The notes under the pieces were generated by a model. The model did not search any database. It was not told the DNA's origin and saw only the letters and a list, made by a program, of their open reading frames with translations. Positions 9,224 to 17,707 of a DNA stretch of 64,000 nt are shown here, one piece after another. This stretch comes from CAYWKS01 sp964458935 (GTDB taxonomy: Bacteria > Planctomycetota > Phycisphaerae > Phycisphaerales > Zrk34). The position numbers and the translations under genes are program-made. Within the stretch, counting starts at the first letter, position 1, and every line of letters begins with the position of its first letter. Location of the stretch: the NCBI GenBank assembly GCA_964458935.1, contig CAYWKS010000003.1:62001-126000 (forward strand), read 5' to 3'.

Positions 9224-10081
9224 TCACGGATGCCCCGGCCCCGGTTCCACCGACATGTTGTCGATCAGGCGGATGGGCCCGACCTTGCCCGCCACCAGGC
9301 ACACCGCGCCCACGCCCGCGGGATTTACCACGTCGAGTTCCGCCAGCGTCTGGGGGTGACGCACCACCGCGTACTCGACCGTCACGTCGTACGCCGCCAG
9401 CGCCTGCGCCATGGCCCGCTCCACGGTTTCCGGCTCGACCTCGCCGTCCTCGATCAACCGCACGCCCTCGCGGACGGCGCGGCTCAGCCCCAGCGCGTGC
9501 GCCCGGTGGTCGGCGTCGAGGTAGACGTTGCGGCTGGACATGGCCAACCCGTCCGCCTCGCGCACCGTCGGGCACGCCACGATCTCGGTCGGGATGCACA
9601 GGCCCCGCGTCATCGCCTCGATCACCTTGAGCTGCTGGTAGTCCTTGCGGCCGAAGCAGGCGTAGTCGGCCTGGATCACGTGGAACAGCTTCGCGACGAC
9701 GCGGCAGACGCCGACGAAGTGACCCGGGCGGCGCGCCCCCTCCAGGATCGTCGTCAGCGCCGGCACGTCGATTGTCGTCGTCAGCTCCTGCGGGGGATAG
9801 ACCTCGTCGACCGGGGGGTTGAAGACCAGGTCCACGCCCTCGGCCTCGCACAACGCCAGATCACGCTCCAGCGGGCGGGGGTACCGTTCCAGGTCCTCGT
9901 GCGGGCCGAACTGCGCCGGGTTGACGAAGATCGAGACCGCGACGTGGTCGGCCAGCTCCCGCGCCCGGCGAATCAGGGCGAGGTGGCCTTCGTGCAGCGC
10001 GCCCATGGTCGGCACAAAGGCGAGTCGGCCGAGCTCACGCCGGCCGTCGCGGGTCCGGGCGATCGTGTGGTGCACCATCAT
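9224..10081 (-). CDS. panC: Pantothenate synthetase
   Basis: 285 residues, the usual family length. It condenses pantoate with beta-alanine using ATP in coenzyme A biosynthesis, in the cytoplasm. Motifs: PTMGALHEGH (ATP-binding HxGH), FGRKDYQQL, and MSSRN near residue 185. The start ATG at 10081 overlaps the stop of the upstream glycosyltransferase gene (ATGA at 10078-10081), so the two are translationally coupled although functionally unrelated. panB and panD are not in the window. Confidence 0.96.
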   Translation of the reverse strand: MMVHHTIARTRDGRRELGRLAFVPTMGALHEGHLALIRRARELADHVAVSIFVNPAQFGPHEDLERYPRPLERDLALCEAEGVDLVFNPPVDEVYPPQELTTTIDVPALTTILEGARRPGHFVGVCRVVAKLFHVIQADYACFGRKDYQQLKVIEAMTRGLCIPTEIVACPTVREADGLAMSSRNVYLDADHRAHALGLSRAVREGVRLIEDGEVEPETVERAMAQALAAYDVTVEYAVVRHPQTLAELDVVNPAGVGAVCLVAGKVGPIRLIDNMSVEPGPGHP

Positions 10082-11172
10082 GATGTCGGTTCAAAGGCGA
10101 GGGGTTGGGCGAGCAGTCCCCGGTACAACTCCAGCATCCGCCCGACGAAGCCGCTGGCGCTGTAGTGCTCGCCGACGTACTGCTGGGCGTGGATGCCGAG
10201 CTGGCGCAGGGTCTCGGGCTGTTCCACCAGCGAGCGAAACGTCGCGGACCACGCCGGGGCGGTCGAGCGGTCGAGCAGGTGGGCCGTGCGGCCGTGGTGC
10301 AGGTATTCGGCGATCGGATCGGCCGGCCCGATGACCGGTCGGCCGGCGGCCATGGCGTTGAGCACGAGCGTGCGGACGACGCCCAGCGGCTGGGGGGTGA
10401 GCACGGCGTCGCACTGCACGAGCAGGTTCTGGCTGCTGGAGTCGGGGCTGACGAGCACGACCCGGTCGAGCAGGCCCAGCCGCATCGCCGCGCTCCACAA
10501 CGCCCGCCCGTCGCCGTCGACCGTGTAGATGAACAACTGCAACTGCGGCAGGTCGCCCGCGACGGCGGCCATCCCCTCCAGCAGCGCGGTGGCGGCGGGG
10601 TCGGCCTGGCCGGAACTGATCATCACGCAGCACAGCGCCTGGGCGGGGTCGCCCAGCGGCGGGGCGACCGATCGCGCCGCGCGGATCACACCGGGCCGGA
10701 CCAGCCGCACACGCTCCTCGCTGCCGGCGAGCCGGCCCGCCGCGTCCTCCAGCGGCTGGGTCGCGCAGGTCACCGCCGCGGATGAGCCGCCCGACTGCAC
10801 CGAACCCGCCGCCGACAGCGCCGCCTGAAGCTGGGTCTGGCTCCAGCAACTGACGACCAGCGCCGCGCCGGCGGCCCGGGCGAGCACCCCCGCCGCCGAC
10901 GCGTGCTCGCCGTCGACAGCGTGGACGATGTCCGGCTCGCGCGACTTGAGCGCCGGGCCCAGCCGCCGCAGCCGCCACGCCGTCGCCATCGGCCAACGCG
11001 ACTCGCGGTAGTCCAACTGCTCCCGCACCAGCGGCAGGTCCGCCGCCAGCCCCCCGGTCGGCAGCACCGGCACGGCGCGGACCGTCTCGTCGGCCAGCCC
11101 CACCACGAGATGACGCAGCAACTGCGCTTCATGTCGCAGCCATCGCCGACCTGCCAACAGGGCAACCTTCAT
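10078..11172 (-). CDS. Glycosyltransferase, GT-B fold (group 1/GT4-like)
   Basis: 364 residues from the ATG at 11172 (MKVALLAGRRW). The N-terminal half has the Rossmann-like acceptor side (EPDIVHAVDGEHASAAGVLA). The C-terminal half has nucleotide-sugar domain features: SPDSSSQNLLVQCDAVLTPQ, VVRTLVLNAMAAGRPVIG in place of the usual E-x7-E segment, then IAEYLHHGRTAHLL. No signal peptide. Probably transfers a sugar from an NDP-donor onto a lipid or polysaccharide intermediate; donor and acceptor are unknown. It precedes and overlaps panC. A TAAGCT -10-like hexamer ends 7 nt before its ATG. Confidence 0.8.
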   Translation of the reverse strand: MKVALLAGRRWLRHEAQLLRHLVVGLADETVRAVPVLPTGGLAADLPLVREQLDYRESRWPMATAWRLRRLGPALKSREPDIVHAVDGEHASAAGVLARAAGAALVVSCWSQTQLQAALSAAGSVQSGGSSAAVTCATQPLEDAAGRLAGSEERVRLVRPGVIRAARSVAPPLGDPAQALCCVMISSGQADPAATALLEGMAAVAGDLPQLQLFIYTVDGDGRALWSAAMRLGLLDRVVLVSPDSSSQNLLVQCDAVLTPQPLGVVRTLVLNAMAAGRPVIGPADPIAEYLHHGRTAHLLDRSTAPAWSATFRSLVEQPETLRQLGIHAQQYVGEHYSASGFVGRMLELYRGLLAQPLAFEPTS

Positions 11173-11179
11173 GCAACCA

Positions 11180-11185
11180 AGCTTA
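11180..11185 (-). promoter_or_regulatory. Candidate -10 of the glycosyltransferase-panC operon
   Basis: TAAGCT on the minus strand ends 7 nt before the ATG at 11172, the spacing expected for a leaderless transcript. No convincing -35 is seen; support is positional and shared with several other genes in the window. Confidence 0.35.
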
Positions 11186-11266
11186 TCACGACCCCGGACC
11201 GGTCTCACGTCCCTGAGAACACAACGCCCCACCCGAGCCTCGCGAGGCTACCCGCGCGCGGGCCGT

Positions 11267-11398
11267 TCAGATGAAACCCCGCTTGAGCGAACCGGCCTTG
11301 AGGCACTTGCGCTTCGAGCCGTAGCCCGGCTTCACGCCCTTGTTCGCCTTGCGATTGCGCCAGTGCAGCTTCGCTCGCTTGCTTCGACGTCCGGCCAT
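11267..11398 (-). CDS. 43-residue basic protein resembling ribosomal protein bL37
   Basis: The frame runs further upstream, but the ATG at 11398 with GAGG about 6 nt upstream and the sharp change to a highly basic composition mark the start (MAGRRSKRAKLHWRN...). The 43 residues contain 18 Lys/Arg and the segment RNRKANKGVKPGYG. This segment resembles the conserved end of the short actinobacterial 50S protein bL37 (recalled core: ANHGKRPN). I infer a ribosome-associated small protein from this similarity, the composition and the length. Other small RNA- or DNA-binding proteins are possible. It is divergent from gyrB. Confidence 0.6.
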   Translation of the reverse strand: MAGRRSKRAKLHWRNRKANKGVKPGYGSKRKCLKAGSLKRGFI

Positions 11399-11572
11399 CA
11401 CACACCTCGCATTCTTTGAAAAGACCGCGAAGTGTAACGCCCGACCGCACGACGGACAAGCGGCCTGCCGGGCGCGCTGACGGGCGGTTGCCGCGTCCAG
11501 AAGCGCGTGATCCGGGCTGGAGACCGGCCCGTTCGGCCCGCTGCGCCACTGGCTGCGGGGGGCGTTGTGGCG

Positions 11573-11578
11573 TACAAT
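11573..11578 (+). promoter_or_regulatory. Candidate -10 hexamer for gyrB
   Basis: TACAAT lies 74 nt upstream of the gyrB ATG in an otherwise G+C-rich stretch. The -35 region (TGGCTG at 11550-11555, 17-nt spacer) is weak. It would give a roughly 70-nt leader that carries the hairpin at 11594-11612. Confidence 0.4.
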
Positions 11579-11593
11579 GAGCAATTCGACTTT

Positions 11594-11612
11594 GCCCCTG
11601 TTTTGCAGGGGC
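11594..11612 (+). promoter_or_regulatory. Hairpin in the gyrB 5' leader
   Basis: GCCCCTG (11594-11600) and CAGGGGC (11606-11612) form a perfect 7-bp stem with a TTTTG loop. It sits between the candidate -10 and the gyrB ATG. It could stabilise the leader or regulate translation; nothing shows which. Confidence 0.4.
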
Positions 11613-11652
11613 GAGCCGCCTTTTCGATGCCTCACGGAGACACCCGCCGCTC

Positions 11653-14184
11653 ATGGACGAACAGACCCCCACCCCGGCCTCGAATCCCCCCACGCCCGCG
11701 GCCTACGACGAGGCCTCCATCAAGGTCCTCGAGGGCCTCGACCACGTCCGCAAGCGACCGGCCATGTACATCGGCGGGACCGACGCCCGCGGCCTGCACC
11801 ACCTGGTCTGGGAGGTCGTCGACAACTCCATCGACGAAGCCCTGGCCGGCTACTGCGACGAGATCCGCGTTACCATCAACGAGGACGAGTCGATCACCGT
11901 CGTCGACAACGGCCGCGGCATCCCCGTGGGCGCCTTCAAGCACGACAACCCCCGGCTGGACGGCAAGCCCACGCTCGAGATCGTGCTCAGCGTCCTCAAC
12001 GCCGGCGGCAAATTCGACTCCAACAGCTACAAGGTCGCCGGCGGGCTGCACGGCGTGGGCGTCAGTTGCGTCAACGCCCTGAGCGCCTGGCTCGAGGCGG
12101 AGGTGGCACGCAACGGCAAGCTCCACCACATCGCCTTCGAGCGCGGCGGGGTCGTCCGACCCCTCGAGATCATCGGCAACTCCGAGCGCACCGGCACGAA
12201 GATCACCTGGCGGCCCGACGAAGACATCTTCGGCGAGTTCAGTCATTCGTTCGACACCATCGCCGGGCGGCTCAAGGAGCGGGCCTACCTCAACCCCGGC
12301 ATCCGCATCCACGTCGCCGACAAGCGACCCGACGGCAAGAGCGAGACCTACCAGTTCGAGGACGGCATCGCCCAGATGGTCCGCGACCTCAACGAAGGAA
12401 AGAACGCCCTTCACGACGTGATCAGCGTCAAGACCGAGTCGCAAGACGGCCGGCTGGTCTGCGAGATGGCCATGCAGTACGTCGACGCCTACCACGAGGT
12501 CTGGCACTGCTTCGCCAACAACATCAACAACCCCGACGGCGGGACGCACCTGTCGGGCTTCAAGACCGCGCTGACCCGCACGCTCAACTACTACGCCAAG
12601 CAGGCGGGCGTGCTCAAGGGCAACGGCCCGGCCCCGTCGGGCGACGACTGGCGCGAGGGCCTGGTCTTCGTCGTCTCGGTCAAGATCCCCGATCCCCAGT
12701 TCCAGTCGCAGAACAAGACCAAGCTGCTCAACCCCGAGGTCGAGGGCATGGTCTCGGGCGCGCTCGGAGACGCGCTGAGCAGTTGGTGCGAGGAGAACCC
12801 CGCCCAGGCCAAGCGGATCTGCGGCAAGGCCGTCATGGCCGCCGAGGCCCGCGAGGCGGCGCGCAAGGCACGCGAACTGACCCGCCGAAAGGGCGCGCTG
12901 GACTCCGGCGGCCTCCCGGGCAAGCTCGCCGACTGCGCCAGCAAACAGATCGAACGCTCCGAGCTGTACCTCGTCGAGGGCGACTCGGCGGGCGGGTCGG
13001 CCAAGGGCGGCCGCGACCGCGACTTCCAGGCCATCCTTCCGCTCAAGGGCAAGATCCTCAACGTCGAGAAGGCCCGCATCGACCGCATGCTCGCCCACGA
13101 CGAGATCCGCACCATCATCCAGGCGCTGCGGTGCGGCATCGGCGACGATGAGATGGACCTCGACAAGCTCCGCTACGGCAAGATCATCATCATGACCGAC
13201 GCCGACGTGGACGGCTCACACATCCGCACGCTGCTGCTGACGTTCTTCTTCCGCCACATGCAGCCGCTGATCCGCGCCGGCCGCGTCTTCATCGCCCAGC
13301 CCCCGCTCTATTACGTCAGCCGCGGCAAGAAGGGCGAGTACGTCCTCAACGAACGCCGCATGAGAAACGTGCTGACCAGCCTCGGCCTCGACGGCACGGA
13401 GCTGATCATCCGCGACGACAACGCGCAGGAGGTCCGCCGGCTGGCCGGCGACGAGCTGCGCCGGGCGATCGACCAGCTCGACGAGCTCGACGAGCTGGTC
13501 GCGATCGTGGAGCGGCGGGGCATCCCGTTCATGGACTTCCTCGCGCTCCGCGCCCGGGACCCCGAAGGCCGCGGCCGGCTGCCCCGCATCCGCATCCAGC
13601 TCGGCGGCGAGGACCTGTTCTTCTGGTCCGAGGAGCAGGAGCAGCATGTCATGGCCGAACGCGGGCTGGCGATCGATCAGCTCGCCGACGAGGAGCAGGA
13701 CGCCGCCCCCGCCGCACCGGACGTCCGCGTCACCCGCAAGGAGCTGCACGAGGTCCGCGAGCTGGAGAAGCTGTTCCCCCGGCTCGAAGCGTTGGGCCTG
13801 CCCATCGATGACTACGCCCTCGTCCAGGAGGAAGCCGTCACCGGCGAGAAGCTGCCGACCCGCTACGCCCTCTGGACCGCGACCAGCAACGAGGCCGGCG
13901 GCAAGCTGATGGACGTGGCCAACATCGCCGGCGTGCTGCACGGCGTCCATGAGATCGGCCGCCAGGGCATGGAGATCAAGCGGTACAAGGGCCTGGGCGA
14001 GATGGATGCCGAGGAGCTGTGGGCCACGACGATGAACCCGGAGCACCGCACGCTGCTGAAGGTCACGTGGGACGCCGCCAGCGAGGCTGAGCAGCTGTTC
14101 AGCATCCTCATGGGCGAGAACGTCGACCAACGCCGCAAGTTCATCGAGGACCACGCCCTGGAAGTGAAGAACCTGGACGTGTGA
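11653..14184 (+). CDS. gyrB: DNA gyrase subunit B
   Basis: 843 residues. The ATPase subunit of gyrase introduces negative supercoils together with GyrA (gyrA is not in the window). GHKL ATPase motifs appear in order: VVDNSIDEA, DNGRGIPVG, GGLHGVGVSCVNALS. The transducer follows, then the TOPRIM domain: EGDSAGGSAKGGRDR from about residue 442, LPLKGKILNVEKAR, and IMTDADVDGSHIRTL. The protein is longer than about 640-residue Gram-positive GyrB because of an insertion of about 170 residues between the TOPRIM Asp cluster and the C-terminal GLGEMDAEELWATTM tail, as in Gram-negative enzymes. It starts with a short proline-rich extension. ParE is a formal alternative, but the sequence reads as GyrB. 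Confidence 0.96.
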   Translation: MDEQTPTPASNPPTPAAYDEASIKVLEGLDHVRKRPAMYIGGTDARGLHHLVWEVVDNSIDEALAGYCDEIRVTINEDESITVVDNGRGIPVGAFKHDNPRLDGKPTLEIVLSVLNAGGKFDSNSYKVAGGLHGVGVSCVNALSAWLEAEVARNGKLHHIAFERGGVVRPLEIIGNSERTGTKITWRPDEDIFGEFSHSFDTIAGRLKERAYLNPGIRIHVADKRPDGKSETYQFEDGIAQMVRDLNEGKNALHDVISVKTESQDGRLVCEMAMQYVDAYHEVWHCFANNINNPDGGTHLSGFKTALTRTLNYYAKQAGVLKGNGPAPSGDDWREGLVFVVSVKIPDPQFQSQNKTKLLNPEVEGMVSGALGDALSSWCEENPAQAKRICGKAVMAAEAREAARKARELTRRKGALDSGGLPGKLADCASKQIERSELYLVEGDSAGGSAKGGRDRDFQAILPLKGKILNVEKARIDRMLAHDEIRTIIQALRCGIGDDEMDLDKLRYGKIIIMTDADVDGSHIRTLLLTFFFRHMQPLIRAGRVFIAQPPLYYVSRGKKGEYVLNERRMRNVLTSLGLDGTELIIRDDNAQEVRRLAGDELRRAIDQLDELDELVAIVERRGIPFMDFLALRARDPEGRGRLPRIRIQLGGEDLFFWSEEQEQHVMAERGLAIDQLADEEQDAAPAAPDVRVTRKELHEVRELEKLFPRLEALGLPIDDYALVQEEAVTGEKLPTRYALWTATSNEAGGKLMDVANIAGVLHGVHEIGRQGMEIKRYKGLGEMDAEELWATTMNPEHRTLLKVTWDAASEAEQLFSILMGENVDQRRKFIEDHALEVKNLDV

Positions 14185-14320
14185 GTCCCGCGGCCCCTGC
14201 CCCCGCCGGCCGGCCTCCCCCGCCTTCCCACCGGGTCCGGGCACCGCTCGGTTGCCGCCGGGCCCGATCCATCCCAGACCGGCGAGCCTTGCGCACCGCC
14301 GGGCGGGCGGACGTCCGAAA

Positions 14321-14357
14321 CAGGTTATCCACTTCACGTGCAGCGGTGGATAACCTG
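14321..14357. repeat. Inverted repeat carrying two opposed DnaA-box-like sites
   Basis: CAGGTTATCCAC (14321-14332) and its exact reverse complement GTGGATAACCTG (14346-14357) flank 13 nt that include the palindrome CACGTG (14335-14340). Each arm contains TTATCCAC plus one mismatch at the last base (TTATCCACT, and TTATCCACC on the minus strand), 8 of 9 to the DnaA-box consensus TTATCCACA. It may be a DnaA-binding element, or simply a gyrB terminator stem, though no U-run follows. Confidence 0.55.
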
Positions 14358-14380
14358 TCCCTCCAGGCGGTGGGCAAAGC

Positions 14381-14424
14381 GTTTGTTATTCTTTCATTAT
14401 GCTGTCAAATAATGGCTTACAAAC
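14381..14424. repeat. AT-rich nested inverted repeat
   Basis: GTTTGT (14381-14386) pairs with ACAAAC (14419-14424), and CATTAT (14395-14400) pairs with ATAATG (14409-14414). The segment is strikingly AT-rich against its surroundings. It could be a DNA-unwinding patch beside the DnaA-like boxes, a promoter/operator, or a terminator remnant. Confidence 0.45.
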
Positions 14425-14513
14425 AAGACGCCATGTGGATTGGCCGATATACTCTGGTGTTCACTTCGACCGGTTGTGTCCCCGCCGGCCGACGCGAGGA
14501 CTGGAGGTCCACG

Positions 14514-14690
14514 ATGGTTTCTGTGGTGGTTGCCATTGTGCTGGTGGGTCTGCCCGTCGCAGCGCTGCTGCTGGCGGATATCCTGCTGGGCCAGATCTTC
14601 TGGCAGACGATCCGCCGACCCATGGCCCGGCGTGAACGCCGCCTCGACAGCCCCACCTATCCCGACAGCAGCGGCCCGAGCTTGCTGTAG
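14514..14690 (+). CDS. 58-residue single-pass membrane protein
   Basis: The ATG at 14514 is preceded by GGAGG with a 7-nt spacer (CTGGAGGTCCACG). Residues about 3-24 are a hydrophobic helix (VSVVVAIVLVGLPVAALLLA). The cytoplasmic-type tail is basic (RRPMARRERRLD) and ends in a Ser/Pro-rich stretch. No family is recognised. The good ribosome site and the transmembrane helix argue that it is real. It is followed 160 bp later by rimO on the same strand. Confidence 0.5.
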   Translation: MVSVVVAIVLVGLPVAALLLADILLGQIFWQTIRRPMARRERRLDSPTYPDSSGPSLL

Positions 14691-14850
14691 CCCCGCACGC
14701 CCTGCCCATGCAAGACACGGGCGGAAGCCCGTGGACGCGCCTGCGCAGGAACGCGCGTCGGCGCGAGATGCGCTTGCGCCCTACGAGCTACACGCCCGCG
14801 GCTTACAGGTGGGAGACGGTACCGTTTGTGCTTCACGGGATGGCTTGGCC

Positions 14851-14856
14851 TACAAT
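14851..14856 (+). promoter_or_regulatory. -10 hexamer placing rimO on a leaderless transcript
   Basis: TACAAT ends 6 nt before a GTG at 14863. TTGTGC at 14826-14831 is a possible -35 with a long 19-nt spacer. Transcription would start at or beside the GTG. Confidence 0.45.
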
Positions 14857-14862
14857 CGCGCT

Positions 14863-16350
14863 GTGCCGCGACCGACACCCGACACAACCCTGGAGGCAGA
14901 CCCGCCGGTGCAGACCGTGGCGCTGGTGTCGCTGGGCTGCGCGAAGAACCTGATCGACTCCGAGCGGATGCTCGGGCTGCTGGCGACCGACGGGCTGATC
15001 CCGACGGGTGACGAGTCCGAGGCCGACGCGCTGATCGTGAACACCTGCGGGTTCCTCGAGGCGAGCAAGGACGAGTCGCTGGAGGTGATCCGCGAGGCCG
15101 CCGAGCGCAAGCGGCAGGGCCGGCTCAAGCGGCTGGTCGTGGCCGGCTGCCTGGTCCAGCGGCACCGCGCGAAGATGCTTGAGTGGTGCCCGCAGATCGA
15201 CGCGATGATCGGCGTGTTCGACCGCGAGCGGATCGTCGACGCGGTGCGCGGCAACACCGCGAGTCAGAACGACCTGGGCCTGGAACTACCAGTCTATTCG
15301 AGCATCGCCGCCAGCGCGGTCATGCGCAAGCAGCGTGACAGGATCGACGCGGCCGGGTACTTCGAGTCCGACGCGGCGCGGCTGCGGCTCACGCCCCGCC
15401 ACTGGGCGTACCTGCGGATCAGCGAGGGCTGCAACCAGAACTGCGCCTTCTGCACGATCCCCTCGATCCGCGGGAAGATGCGGTCCAAGGCCCCCGACGC
15501 GCTGCTCGCCGAAGCCCGCGAACTGATCGATGACGGGGCGTTCGAATTGAACCTGATCGGCCAGGACACCACCAGCTACGGCGACGACATGGGCTACGGC
15601 GCGGGGCTGGCCGGCATCCTGCGGCAACTCAACGGCACGGTGGTCGGGCCGACCGGGCGCGGGCAGGGCTGGCTGCGGCTCATGTACGCCTACCCGTCGT
15701 GCTTCACCGACGAGATGATCGACGCGATCGCCGATCTGCCGGCGGTGCTGAAGTACATCGACATGCCGCTGCAGCACATCAACGATCGCGTGCTGGACGC
15801 GATGCGGCGGAAGACCTCACGATCGTTGATCGAGCGGCTGCTCGAGAAGCTGCGGGCCCGCGTGCCGGGGATCGCGATCCGCACGACGTTCATCAGCGGC
15901 TTCCCCGGCGAGACCGACGCCGAGCACGCGGAGCTGGTCGACTTCGTCCGCGACTTCGGGTTCGACGCGATGGGCGTGTTCCCGTATTCGCCGGAGCCGG
16001 GCACGCCCGCCGGCCGGCTGCACGCCGACCATGCCGTTCCCGACGAGGTGATCGACGCGCGGATCGAGCAGTTGATGCTGACGCAGCAGGACGTGGTGTT
16101 CGCGCGCAACGATGCGTTGGCGGATCAGGCCGCGGTATTCGACGTGCTCGTGGACGACCGCGCCCGCGACGTGGAGCATGCGACATGGAACATCGCGCAC
16201 GTCGGCCGCACGTATCAGCAGGCGCCGGAGATCGACGCGGTGACGTACATCGCGACGGACGCGGCGTTCAGCCCCGGCGAGGTCGTGCGTTGCAAGGTCG
16301 TCGGCAGCGCCGACTACGACCTCATCGCGACGCCGATCGCCCCGGGTTGA
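14863..16350 (+). CDS. rimO: Ribosomal protein uS12 (Asp-89) methylthiotransferase
   Basis: 495 residues if the GTG at 14863 is used (6 nt after a TACAAT -10). A later GTG at 14908 follows GGAGG with an 11-nt spacer and is the alternative. Domains: N-terminal MTTase domain with its [4Fe-4S] cysteines (SLGCAKN, NTCGF, VAGC), radical-SAM domain with CNQNCAFC, and a C-terminal TRAM domain. RimO adds a methylthio group to uS12 with two SAM and two Fe-S clusters. MiaB is the close alternative; SLGCAKNLIDSE and RISEGCNQNCAFC fit RimO better. Its 3' end overlaps that of mltA by 29 bp on the other strand. Confidence 0.92.
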   Translation: MPRPTPDTTLEADPPVQTVALVSLGCAKNLIDSERMLGLLATDGLIPTGDESEADALIVNTCGFLEASKDESLEVIREAAERKRQGRLKRLVVAGCLVQRHRAKMLEWCPQIDAMIGVFDRERIVDAVRGNTASQNDLGLELPVYSSIAASAVMRKQRDRIDAAGYFESDAARLRLTPRHWAYLRISEGCNQNCAFCTIPSIRGKMRSKAPDALLAEARELIDDGAFELNLIGQDTTSYGDDMGYGAGLAGILRQLNGTVVGPTGRGQGWLRLMYAYPSCFTDEMIDAIADLPAVLKYIDMPLQHINDRVLDAMRRKTSRSLIERLLEKLRARVPGIAIRTTFISGFPGETDAEHAELVDFVRDFGFDAMGVFPYSPEPGTPAGRLHADHAVPDEVIDARIEQLMLTQQDVVFARNDALADQAAVFDVLVDDRARDVEHATWNIAHVGRTYQQAPEIDAVTYIATDAAFSPGEVVRCKVVGSADYDLIATPIAPG

Positions 16351-17575
16351 CCGGCTGCCCTTCGGCGCGCATCTTTTCGAGCCAGTCGTGGATGCGGTCG
16401 TGCTTGAGCATGAGGTAGAACAGGCGGCCGACGGAGAACTGGTTGCCGGCGCGGCGGCCGGCGGCGTCGCCGATGCCGAAGTAGATGTCGGCGCGGCCGG
16501 CGGCGCGGATCGCCCCGCCGGTGTCCTGGTCGGCCATGAGCTGCACCCACGCGGTGCGCGGCCCGCCGGCGTGCACATTCGGCACCACCGCCACCACCGG
16601 GCACGCCCGCGGGAAGACCTGCTTGTCCGTCGCCAGCGACCGCTCGGGCGTCACGCGGAACCCCAGCGATCCCGCGGGCCAGTTCCCCCCGTCGTACGTG
16701 CGGAAGAAGATGAACCGCTCGTTCATGCGGATGTACCGCTCAAGCTCATCGGGCTTGTCGTCGAAGTAGCCCTGGATCGCCGGCAGTGAGACCTGCTCCG
16801 GCTCGAGCACGCCCTGCTCCATGAGCGTCTGGCCGAGCCCGGTGTATTCGCGGCCGTTGCTGCCGGCGTAACCGACGAGCATGCTCGACCCGTCGACGAG
16901 GTCGATCTTCGCCGAGCCGTTCACCTGGATCACGTACTGGTCGAGGCGGGTCGGCAGCCAGACGATCTCCGTGCCCTCCAGTTCACCGGAGTCTTCGAGC
17001 TCGGCGCGGGCGGGGTAGGGCTCGTGGCCGGCGCCGGTCTTGCGGCCGAGCACCTTGCCGGTCAGCGGCTCGATGGCCAGGTCATCGGGCCTGGCGTACA
17101 GCGGGTAGCGGTACGCGGCGGTGCGTTCGCGGCTGCCGCGGAAGATCGGCGTGTAATAGCCGGTGTACAGCACGCTGCCCATGCCGTCGTACCCGACCGA
17201 CCGGTAGCAATCGAACTCGGCGCGCACGGCGGCGTGGAAGTCCTGTGAACTGTTGGCGTCGGCGAGGACCTCGCGGAGGGCGTAGGTGCTGGCGTGGGCC
17301 CGGCGGAAGTCGATGCCAGCGACGGGGTAGTGGTCGGCGCTGCTGGGGTTGTCGAACCAGGCGACGCTGCGGTCGAGCGCGACGCCCAGCTCGGGGCCCG
17401 ACGTGGCGTAGGCGTGTTCGAGGTTGGGCCAGTCCGCCGGATCGAGCACCTTTTGCAACGCCAGCTCGCCCGGCCTCAGCGGCCGGTTGTAGTCGGGCTT
17501 GGCCTGCTGAGGCTTGGAACAGCCGGCGAGGCCGATCAGCACCGCCACCACACCTGACCAGATGATCCCGCGCAT
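16322..17575 (-). CDS. mltA: Membrane-bound lytic murein transglycosylase A family lipoprotein
   Basis: 417 residues. The ATG at 17575 has AAGGGAG 8 nt upstream. A lipoprotein signal peptide ends in the lipobox LAGC (MRGIIWSGVVAVLIGLAGCS). The MltA domain follows (GYYTPIFRGSRERTAAYRYP). The C-terminal 3D domain carries RADIYFGIGDAAG with the predicted catalytic Asp, and VTPERSLATDKQVFPRACP. It cleaves the glycan strands of peptidoglycan, forming 1,6-anhydromuropeptides. This supports a peptidoglycan wall, consistent with murG and ftsW nearby. Confidence 0.93.
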   Translation of the reverse strand: MRGIIWSGVVAVLIGLAGCSKPQQAKPDYNRPLRPGELALQKVLDPADWPNLEHAYATSGPELGVALDRSVAWFDNPSSADHYPVAGIDFRRAHASTYALREVLADANSSQDFHAAVRAEFDCYRSVGYDGMGSVLYTGYYTPIFRGSRERTAAYRYPLYARPDDLAIEPLTGKVLGRKTGAGHEPYPARAELEDSGELEGTEIVWLPTRLDQYVIQVNGSAKIDLVDGSSMLVGYAGSNGREYTGLGQTLMEQGVLEPEQVSLPAIQGYFDDKPDELERYIRMNERFIFFRTYDGGNWPAGSLGFRVTPERSLATDKQVFPRACPVVAVVPNVHAGGPRTAWVQLMADQDTGGAIRAAGRADIYFGIGDAAGRRAGNQFSVGRLFYLMLKHDRIHDWLEKMRAEGQPVNPGRSASR

Positions 17576-17707
17576 CACGCACTCCCTTGCATCAACGATT
17601 GAAGACTGCATCGGCCAGATGGTATCGCGAGCCACAGTGGCGTGCGAAGCCCCGAGCCACTCGCCTCACGTCCATCAGGCTCTGCGCCTCGGTGTCTCTG
17701 CGGTCCA

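Larger units (their letters stand above)
14185..14513. other. Non-coding region between gyrB and the small membrane gene
   Basis: 329 bp with no convincing gene. It starts G+C-rich, then holds a 12-bp inverted repeat with two DnaA-box-like sequences (14321-14357) and an AT-rich dyad (14381-14424). Both are listed separately. Confidence 0.6.

Noticed and set aside
14321..14424. Replication origin call
   Set aside because: Only two imperfect DnaA boxes are present and no dnaA/dnaN is in view; retained as a finding, not as an oriC feature.
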